DNA from: JANWZL01 sp037445185
GTDB taxonomy: Bacteria > Pseudomonadota > Gammaproteobacteria > Burkholderiales > Thiobacillaceae
Length of the DNA stretch: 7,633 bases
Direction of reading: 5' to 3'
NCBI GenBank assembly: GCA_037445185.1
Contig: JBBIKZ010000113.1
Coordinates: 1-7,633 of the forward strand
How positions within the stretch are numbered: the stretch's first letter is position 1; each line of letters begins with the position of its first letter. Of the stretch, positions 1-4,900 are shown in pieces. The notes under the pieces were generated by a model. The model saw nothing but the letters and a program-made list of their open reading frames with translations, had not been told where the DNA came from and made no database searches. The position numbers were made by a program, and so were the translations under genes.

Positions 1-9
1 GTGGTCAGG

Positions 10-164
10 GCTTAACAGGCCGTTGAAAAACTACTGCGGTGGGCCATCTGCGGCGTTGCGCGGTGCTCGCGCCCTCGCCTATCTATTTGATATGTCTCGG
101 TCGCTGCGCTCCGTGCGCCTTGCATCTGGCCATCCTCGCTACGTTTTTCAACGGTCTGTTAAGC
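10..164. repeat. Short element with 22-bp terminal inverted repeats (MITE/REP-like)
   Basis: Positions 10-31 and 143-164 are reverse complements of each other with a single difference (position 19), which would still form a G-U pair in RNA. The ends read gcttaacag... and ...ctgttaagc, each followed inward by a cgttgaaaaac-type block. The roughly 110 bp between them are themselves loosely self-complementary: the gccatctgc-like segment near 43-51 has a diverged counterpart around 122-132. There is no coding capacity of its own and no clear target-site duplication. The size and palindromic build fit a non-autonomous miniature element or an intergenic palindromic repeat; I recall similar 'cgttgaaaaac' palindromes in proteobacterial genomes but cannot verify copy number here. 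Confidence 0.65.
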
Positions 165-201
165 TAGTGGGTGAAAGGGTGTGCCCGGGCCGATCTCGAC
201 C

Positions 202-233
202 GCATGCAGCTGCGGCGGGCTGCGGCAGCATGC
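202..233. repeat. Dyad/hairpin upstream of the thioredoxin-like gene
   Basis: GCATGC at 202-207 recurs at 228-233, and the arms 202-213 and 222-233 pair over 12 positions with one A-A mismatch and one G-T wobble around an 8-nt loop. It lies just before the preferred start at 263 and covers an alternative ATG at 230. It could be an operator or an RNA hairpin in the leader, or chance in GC-rich DNA. No promoter could be recognised in 165-262. Confidence 0.4.
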
Positions 234-262
234 GGACGGCGCTGCGGCACAGCCTGAGCGGT

Positions 263-1126
263 ATGACGTCTGAGCGGGTTTGCAACTTGTCCCGTAGCGC
301 TTTCATCCTGCCTTTTATTGTCGCGTTGACGGTCAGCTCGGCGGCTGATCTACGCGATGTGCAGGCGGTCCCGCATCTGGATGAGCGGGGCCGGGCGGGC
401 TATCGGGCATTTCTCGCAGCGGCGAGCCCGCGCGCCTTCGTGATCGCGCCCGGCGGCGGCTGGGCCTGGCGCGGCGAGATGCCGACGTCGGACATGGCCC
501 TGGAGGCCGCCCTGCAGGACTGCCAGCGCCATACCGAACAGCGCTGCGTCCCCTACGCCGTGGACGATGCGGTGGTGTTCGACGCGGCCGCCTGGTCCCG
601 GTCCTGGGGGCCCTATGCGACCCGGGCGGAGGCCGCCAGGGCACCGGTGGGGGTGAAGCGGGGACTACGCTTCCCCGATCTCGCCCTCACCGACCCGTCC
701 GGCAAGCCGCGCAAGCTGTCCGATTACCGCGGCAGGGTGGTGGTGGTGCATTTCTGGGGATCCTGGTGTCCCCACTGCATCAAGGAGCTGCCGGATATGC
801 AGCGGGTCTATGCCGGCCTGCGCAATTCGAATGACATCCGCTTCGTCCTGCTCAGCGTGCGCGAGCCCTACAGCCTGTCACGGCAGTGGGCGCGGCAGCA
901 CAAGCTGGACCTGCCCCTCTACGACGGCGGCCCCTCGGCGCAGGAGGGTAGCTTCCGCTTGGCGGGGGGAGGTAGCATCCGCGACCGCGAACTCGCCCGT
1001 GTCTTCCCCACCACCCATGTGTTGGACAGGCATGGCGTGGTGGTCTTCTCTCACACCGGCCCGGTGGCACGCTGGTCGGAACTCGTCCCCTTCCTGCGCG
1101 ACGCGGCCGCTCGCTCCGGCCGCTGA
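263..1126 (+). CDS. Exported TlpA-like thioredoxin-fold protein with extra N-terminal domain
   Basis: This is a 287-aa periplasmic thiol-disulfide protein, probably a reductase or oxidoreductase. Residues 1-27 look like a signal peptide: Arg in the n-region, a hydrophobic ILPFIVALTV core, and an SSA/A cleavage region. Residues about 46-107 form a small domain (GYRAF, PGGGWAW and AVDD motifs) with two cysteines, C87 and C95. Residues about 134-283 are a TlpA/redoxin-type thioredoxin fold with FWGSWCPHC (C169, C172) and a probable cis-Pro at 249 (FPTT). Redox-active CxxC is known for this family; the substrate is unknown. CPHC is the dipeptide typical of DsbA. The frame stays open back to 23, but that extension runs through the inverted-repeat element and is not credible. 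The start is uncertain: ATG 230 or TTG 287 (which gives a compact signal peptide) are alternatives, and none has a strong ribosome binding site. It is convergent with the cytochrome operon. Confidence 0.8.
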   Translation: MTSERVCNLSRSAFILPFIVALTVSSAADLRDVQAVPHLDERGRAGYRAFLAAASPRAFVIAPGGGWAWRGEMPTSDMALEAALQDCQRHTEQRCVPYAVDDAVVFDAAAWSRSWGPYATRAEAARAPVGVKRGLRFPDLALTDPSGKPRKLSDYRGRVVVVHFWGSWCPHCIKELPDMQRVYAGLRNSNDIRFVLLSVREPYSLSRQWARQHKLDLPLYDGGPSAQEGSFRLAGGGSIRDRELARVFPTTHVLDRHGVVVFSHTGPVARWSELVPFLRDAAARSGR

Positions 1127-1162
1127 CGGCCCCGGGCGGCAGCGCTGCGGCCGCACGGAGCG
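1112..1162. terminator. GC-rich hairpin at the convergent gene junction
   Basis: CGCTCCG (1112-1118) pairs with CGGAGCG (1156-1162), and GCCGC (1119-1123) pairs with GCGGC (1147-1151), leaving a four-base bulge on the right arm. The structure spans the stop codon of the thioredoxin-like gene and lies just past the end of the cytochrome b gene on the other strand. It may end transcription from both sides. Neither strand shows a T-tract after the stem, so it is not a textbook intrinsic terminator. Confidence 0.35.
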
Positions 1163-1174
1163 CGCGGACCAAGC

Positions 1175-1774
1175 TCAGTCCACCTCCTCCCAACCCGTGA
1201 TCATCGCCTTGATGTGCGAGGTGGGGGTATGACCCGTGGTGGTGAGATAGACGTGCACGATCAGGAAGAGTAGCATCAGGAAGGCCGCCAGGGTGTGGAA
1301 GAAGGCCACCCATTCCAGGCTCAGGAAGCGGTCCCAGCCCCAGGCCTCCCATTTGTCGTAGAAGATGTAAAACCAGCCCGTCACCCAGATCAGGGGGCCG
1401 ACGAAGCCGAGCACGAACAAATAGGCCAGTCGCTGCAGGGGGTTGTGTTTGCGCAGCGGCGTGGGCCGGTAGGGATGGGGTTGCTGCAGAAAGATGCCGA
1501 TGGCATAGAACTTGACCATGTCCCACACCTTGTCGAAGGTCGGGATGTACTGACGCCACTCGCCGACGGTGAAGTGCCAGAAGATGGCGAACACCCACAG
1601 GCCGACCAGCGTCCAGGCGGCGATGGTGTGGTAATTCACCGCCTGCTCGAAGCCGAACAGCCGGTAGCTGCCGTGCACCTCGAAGCCGGTGAGTAGCAGG
1701 AAGATGATCAATCCCGCCTGCGACCAGTGCCAGAACCGTTCGAAGCGCTTGAAGACGTAGATCTTTTCACTCAT
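1175..1774 (-). CDS. Cytochrome b561-type membrane protein (electron partner of octaheme cytochrome)
   Basis: This 199-aa integral membrane protein should carry b-type hemes and link the quinone pool to the adjacent octaheme cytochrome. It resembles the cytochrome b subunits of formate dehydrogenase, hydrogenase and thiosulfate reductase (FdnI/HyaC/PhsC-like). Four hydrophobic segments are visible at about 18-33, 51-68, 116-136 and 156-178. Candidate heme-ligand histidines are H16 (FWHWSQAG), H49, H67, H160 and H174; I cannot assign pairs with certainty. The start is firm: ATG at 1774-1772 overlaps the upstream TGA as ATGA, and AAAGGAG at 1788-1782 sits 7 nt before it, inside the last codons of the octaheme gene. 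This suggests translational coupling. It is the last gene of the operon. Family assignment is confident; the electron partner is inferred from gene order. Confidence 0.88.
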   Translation of the reverse strand: MSEKIYVFKRFERFWHWSQAGLIIFLLLTGFEVHGSYRLFGFEQAVNYHTIAAWTLVGLWVFAIFWHFTVGEWRQYIPTFDKVWDMVKFYAIGIFLQQPHPYRPTPLRKHNPLQRLAYLFVLGFVGPLIWVTGWFYIFYDKWEAWGWDRFLSLEWVAFFHTLAAFLMLLFLIVHVYLTTTGHTPTSHIKAMITGWEEVD

Positions 1775-3417
1775 TTCCGGGCTCCTTTGCGCGCGGTGAG
1801 GATGCGAATGCCGCCGTGGCCGATGACGCCCAGCAGCGCCAGCCCGGCCAGAGACCAGCCAACGGTGTCGAGCAGCGCGTTGCCGTGGCGGCCGGGCAGG
1901 TAGATATCGGGCACCTTGTCGAGACGGCCGACGCCGACCGCCGGGGCGTGACACTGGGCACAGGTGAGCGCGTCTTCCTTGGGGGCGACCATGTGGGTGA
2001 TGGGCCAGCTCATCTCGGTGGCGACGAAGGCATACTTGCCGCTGTACTCGGCGCCGATCTCGCGCATGCCGAACGCGATGGCCTTGTCCCAATTGAAGTT
2101 GGACCACAGGGCGCTGTCGTCCTTGCCCCAGGTGTGGAAGACCACGAGCTGGTTGTTGCCCACGTCATAGGGCTGTTTGCCGTGGAAGACCTTGATCGGC
2201 CAGATCTTGGACTTGCCGTCGGTCGGGCTGCCTTCGAAGCTGTTGATCTTGACCACCCGGGTCGGGTCCAGCTTGGTCTCGCGCAGGGTGTAGTTGACCT
2301 TGCCGTTGAACCAGACGTACTCGGGGATGACGTTGGTCTCGTATTTGAAGTCGCCTTTCTTGCTGTCGTAGGCGACGTGGCCGGCGCTGTCCTTGATCTT
2401 GAAGGGCTTGCCGTTCTTGTCCAGTTTGCCGGCAGTGGACCAGTCCCACAGCATCTTGGTGGCCTTGCCGCCGCGCGCAAACTCGGGGATATGACAGGTC
2501 TGACAGGCGATCTTGCGGGCATGGGTGTTGAGCCGGGTCTGCTCATGCGGTGTGTCGCCATGGCAAGCCTGGCAGGTCGCCGGATTGCCGCCGGCCTGCT
2601 CGCTGCCGCGGATCAGCTGGCCTTTCGGCGAGGCGGTGGGGGCATAGCGGCTGCCCGGCACCTCGTGCCCGGTGGTCAGGTGACAGGTGCCGCAGGAAAA
2701 GTTGAGGCCGTCCTTGTCCATGTGAATGTCCAGATGCCGCGACGGCATGGTGAGCGAGCTGTCGAGGTCGCCATGCTTGACCGCGTCACCGCCGCCACCA
2801 TAGAAGTGGCAGGCGCCACAGGTCCTGCGGCTGGTTTTGCCGACATTCTGCGCGATCTTTTTGAGGTCGACGGCCTTGACGATCTTGCCGGAGCCGGGCG
2901 GGAATTCCATGTCCTTGTAGGGTGGATGCCCCGCCAGACCGGGCAGCTTGCGGTAGGTGCCGGTGGTGTCGTGGCAGACCAGGCAGTCGACGTTCGCTTC
3001 TGAGGTGAAGTCGAAGTTCTGGTCCTTCCAGCCGTAGCCGACGTGGCAGGCGGTGCAGAAGGCGTAGTTGGAAGGCACCGCGGTGCAGAAGTTGTTGATG
3101 ACATGCTTCTTGCCGAGGCGCTGCCGGGTCTCCGGATTGAGGAATTCCCAAGTCCAGTGCTTGCTCTGGTGCACCTGCCGGGCGGCTTCGGTATGGCATT
3201 GCAGACAGGCCTGGGTGACTTCCGGGCCGCTGGCGAAGGGACGGTCGAGCTCCTTGAACTTGCTGTGGTCGGCCGTAGATGGCGTGGTCGTGCCTTCCTG
3301 GGCCGAGCCAGCCTGTGATGCGGTCGCCATCGGTTCGGAACTGGCGTGGGCGGCCGTGAGCGCGAGCAGGGTCAACGCCGCCAGCATCCATCCTGGCATG
3401 AATGTGCCTCGCAACAT
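1771..3417 (-). CDS. Membrane-anchored octaheme cytochrome c, tetrathionate reductase (OTR) family
   Basis: This 548-aa periplasmic multiheme cytochrome contains eight CxxCH sites: 71-75, 121-125, 145-149, 200-204, 242-246, 282-286, 305-309 and 486-490. The Shewanella OTR it resembles reduces tetrathionate, and also nitrite and hydroxylamine in vitro. Residues 1-25 are a signal peptide ending in AHA. Two motifs look like the OTR active site: a non-heme cysteine, C111, in NNFC, and D211-x-x-K214 in GGGGDAVKHGD, where the lysine would be the distal ligand of the catalytic heme. There is no CxxCK site, which argues against an NrfA or TvNiR-type nitrite reductase. Residues about 515-540 form a C-terminal membrane helix containing H534, followed by basic residues, so the protein is probably tethered beside the cytochrome b encoded next. 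The start at 3417 is chosen because AAGGAG lies 6 nt upstream; an in-frame ATG at 3462 would overlap the preceding gene and spoil the signal peptide. Confidence 0.9.
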   Translation of the reverse strand: MLRGTFMPGWMLAALTLLALTAAHASSEPMATASQAGSAQEGTTTPSTADHSKFKELDRPFASGPEVTQACLQCHTEAARQVHQSKHWTWEFLNPETRQRLGKKHVINNFCTAVPSNYAFCTACHVGYGWKDQNFDFTSEANVDCLVCHDTTGTYRKLPGLAGHPPYKDMEFPPGSGKIVKAVDLKKIAQNVGKTSRRTCGACHFYGGGGDAVKHGDLDSSLTMPSRHLDIHMDKDGLNFSCGTCHLTTGHEVPGSRYAPTASPKGQLIRGSEQAGGNPATCQACHGDTPHEQTRLNTHARKIACQTCHIPEFARGGKATKMLWDWSTAGKLDKNGKPFKIKDSAGHVAYDSKKGDFKYETNVIPEYVWFNGKVNYTLRETKLDPTRVVKINSFEGSPTDGKSKIWPIKVFHGKQPYDVGNNQLVVFHTWGKDDSALWSNFNWDKAIAFGMREIGAEYSGKYAFVATEMSWPITHMVAPKEDALTCAQCHAPAVGVGRLDKVPDIYLPGRHGNALLDTVGWSLAGLALLGVIGHGGIRILTARKGARK

Positions 3418-3423
3418 GGATGA

Positions 3424-3429
3424 CTCCTT
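3424..3429 (-). promoter_or_regulatory. Ribosome binding site of the octaheme cytochrome gene
   Basis: AAGGAG on the minus strand lies 6 nt before the ATG at 3417. It decides the start against the longer frame from 3462. The 38-bp gap to the preceding DUF302 gene contains no visible terminator, consistent with one transcript. Confidence 0.8.
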
Positions 3430-3455
3430 CAGAGGGTTCGTAGCGTACAACCGGG

Positions 3456-4013
3456 TCAGCAACCGCCACCGGCGCCACTGCCGCCACCTCCTGCCGGCGC
3501 AGCCTGGGGCAGGATGATCTCGGGCGCGGGCTTGCTGGGATCCATGATCAGGAAGAGCTTCTGGTCCTCCGCCACCTGGGCCATCACCTCACCGACCATG
3601 GGGCCGAACATCCTGCCCATGAGACCGGCGTTCATGGTGCTGATGTAGACCTTGCCGTCGTTCTTTTTGTACACCGACACCTTGCAGGGCATGAGGATGG
3701 ACAGGAAGCGCACGGTATCGTCCTTCAAGATCGGTTTTGAGTACTTGGTGCTGCACACCTCGATCATCTGCACCGGCAGGACGTTGCCGCCGTCGGCCTG
3801 CACCGCCCGCGCCGGATTGCGCAGTCCGGAGAGGGTCCAACCCTTGGCCTTGAGCTCGGGATTGTCCACGATGTTGTGCTGGATGCGTGCGATGGTCTCT
3901 TCGAACCCAAACGGGCTTTGCACCTCGTTGAACATGAGGTGCGGCATGGCGAGATAGCCGCCGATGGCCACGACCAGCACACCTGCGACGAAACCGATGA
4001 GCGCTTTCAGCAT
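3456..4013 (-). CDS. Membrane-anchored DUF302 protein with Gly-rich, Cys-terminal tail
   Basis: This 185-aa protein is first in the operon with the octaheme cytochrome and cytochrome b. Residues about 4-22 form one hydrophobic helix (LIGFVAGVLVVAIGGYL), probably an uncleaved N-terminal anchor with the rest in the periplasm. Residues about 33-160 match the DUF302 pattern: FGFEETIARIQHNI near the start and an EVCSTKY...LMPCKVSVY core with C87 and C110. The biochemical role of DUF302 is not established. The protein ends in an alanine/proline linker followed by glycine-rich GGGGSGAGGGC, so the last residue is a cysteine (C185). The start is well supported: AGGAGGAG at 4027-4020 is 6 nt before the ATG. 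Gene order suggests it assists or senses the redox module, for example as a thiol, heme or sulfur-handling accessory; this is inference. Confidence 0.85.
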   Translation of the reverse strand: MLKALIGFVAGVLVVAIGGYLAMPHLMFNEVQSPFGFEETIARIQHNIVDNPELKAKGWTLSGLRNPARAVQADGGNVLPVQMIEVCSTKYSKPILKDDTVRFLSILMPCKVSVYKKNDGKVYISTMNAGLMGRMFGPMVGEVMAQVAEDQKLFLIMDPSKPAPEIILPQAAPAGGGGSGAGGGC

Positions 4014-4048
4014 GGTCTGCTCCTCCTGGGGTGAATCACGTCGAAGTC

Positions 4049-4068
4049 ATATTAGTACATGTTAATAT
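4049..4068. promoter_or_regulatory. Candidate operator: AT-rich 20-bp dyad
   Basis: ATATTA (4049-4054) and TAATAT (4063-4068) are perfect inverted arms around GTACATGT, with 14 of 20 positions symmetric. It overlaps the proposed -10 of the DUF302-octaheme-cytochrome b operon and lies in the least GC-rich part of the window. The position suits a repressor. The shape is reminiscent of ArsR-family sites, but no regulator gene is present here. Confidence 0.4.
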
Positions 4069-4081
4069 TTAATACAATCAA
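4052..4081 (-). promoter_or_regulatory. Candidate sigma-70-like promoter for the octaheme cytochrome operon
   Basis: On the minus strand TTGATT (4081-4076) is followed after 18 bp by TACTAA (4057-4052), within an AT-rich stretch upstream of the DUF302 start at 4013. This would give a leader of roughly 30 nt that includes the strong AGGAGGAG site. It is a plausible but imperfect match, chosen by eye. Confidence 0.4.
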
Positions 4082-4130
4082 ACCTTGTTGTCGGGAATTG
4101 GTTGCGCGTAATCGGCTCGTATCTGTGCGC

Positions 4131-4159
4131 GGCAGGCCAGCGTTAAGCGCCAGCTTGCC
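4131..4159 (-). terminator. Weak stem-loop after the second DUF302 gene
   Basis: On the minus strand the arms 4159-4148 and 4142-4131 pair over 12 positions, with one A-C mismatch and two G-U pairs, around a 5-nt loop. It begins 13 nt after the stop of the 4172-4882 gene. There is no U-tract after it, so termination is uncertain, and transcription from the aconitase side could continue into the octaheme operon. Confidence 0.3.
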
Positions 4160-4171
4160 TCGCGATGTGCT

Positions 4172-4882
4172 TCAGAGTTCGCCTGCAGCGGCAGCGCGCA
4201 TGATTTCGTCCATCTTGCGGTTGATTTCGATCGCCCCTTTCCACAACTCGTCGGTGATCCCGAGCTGGCGCTCGTAGCCTGCGATCCAGTCCATGTTCCA
4301 GTCGAGCATCAACACCCAGATGTTTTTGTCGGCGTCTTCCATGACGGCGATGCGGCAGGGCAGGAAGACGATGAACTCGGGGGAGATCTTGAGCAGATCC
4401 CGTCCCACGGCGATGTCGCAGAAGGAATAGACCTCGATACGCGGTGCCTCGGTGTCGCCCAGCACGGCGCGGAAGTCCTTCCACATCAGGTTTTCGCCGA
4501 CGAACTTGAAGTTGAGCTGGTTCGCGCGCAGGAAGAGCGACTCCTTCACGTCGTCGAAGCTCAAACCCTCCTTGGCCTTGTACTTGCGGGCGAAGTAGTT
4601 CATGGCGTCGGCCATGTCCATGCGCACCAGTGTGGTCATGAAGGGCAGCATCATCTGCATCATCTGCACCTTTTCCTGCTGGGGGATCACCCGACGCATG
4701 GTGTAGGGCTTCTGGGGTTTGGGCGGTGGGCCGAGCAGCCAGGGCACGAAGAACGGCATGGCGTAGCTGGGCTGCGGCAGGTACTGCATCCAGGGGTTGA
4801 CCGGAATCGGCTGCGCCAGCGCGGGGCTGGCCAGGAGGGCCAGGGTCAGCAGCAGATATTTGAGGCGCATTCTTTTGCACAT
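4172..4882 (-). CDS. Exported DUF302 protein, second paralogue
   Basis: This 236-aa secreted protein has a clear signal peptide at residues 1-23 (KRMRLK n-region, LLLTLALLA core, ALA cleavage site). A Pro-rich linker (about 28-60, including GPPPKPQKP) and a Met-rich helix (about 73-94, with MMQMM and MDM) lead into a DUF302-like domain at about 95-200. There C155 (YSFCDIAVG) and C176 (VFLPCRIAV) match the cysteine pair of the other DUF302 protein (C87/C110). The function is unknown. The start at 4882 is favoured over ATG 4870 because GAGGAG lies 6 nt upstream. The gene starts 18 bp after the aconitase stop and so could be co-transcribed with it; 158 bp and a candidate promoter separate it from the octaheme operon. 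The overall sequence differs strongly from the first DUF302 protein, so this is not a recent duplication. Confidence 0.78.
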   Translation of the reverse strand: MCKRMRLKYLLLTLALLASPALAQPIPVNPWMQYLPQPSYAMPFFVPWLLGPPPKPQKPYTMRRVIPQQEKVQMMQMMLPFMTTLVRMDMADAMNYFARKYKAKEGLSFDDVKESLFLRANQLNFKFVGENLMWKDFRAVLGDTEAPRIEVYSFCDIAVGRDLLKISPEFIVFLPCRIAVMEDADKNIWVLMLDWNMDWIAGYERQLGITDELWKGAIEINRKMDEIMRAAAAGEL

Positions 4883-4888
4883 TTCAGT

Positions 4889-4894
4889 CTCCTC
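4889..4894 (-). promoter_or_regulatory. Ribosome binding site of the second DUF302 gene
   Basis: GAGGAG on the minus strand lies 6 nt before the ATG at 4882, within the 18-bp gap after the aconitase stop. It supports this start rather than the in-frame ATG at 4870, which has no such site. Confidence 0.7.
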
Positions 4895-4900
4895 GATGGG

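Noticed and set aside
23..262. N-terminal extension of the thioredoxin-like gene back to an ATG at 23
   Set aside because: This stretch is translated from the inverted-repeat element and the following hairpin, and it would place about 80 unrelated residues before an obvious signal peptide.
1816..3003. Long plus-strand open frame opposite the octaheme cytochrome
   Set aside because: It shows no recognisable domain and mirrors the codon structure of the eight-heme gene.
2475..3225. Classification of the octaheme protein as an NrfA/TvNiR-type nitrite reductase
   Set aside because: All eight heme sites are CxxCH and no CxxCK is present; the NNFC and DAVK motifs fit the OTR family instead.
3420..3458. 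TGA after the terminal Cys of the first DUF302 protein read as selenocysteine
   Set aside because: Readthrough would add only about nine residues (PGCTLRTL after Sec) before the next stop. I see no convincing SECIS hairpin just downstream, and the octaheme ribosome binding site begins there.
4068..4081. FNR/Crp-type site TTGAT-N4-TTAAA upstream of the octaheme operon
   Set aside because: Only the first half-site matches; the second half matches ATCAA poorly and the spacing to a -10 is not that of a class II site.
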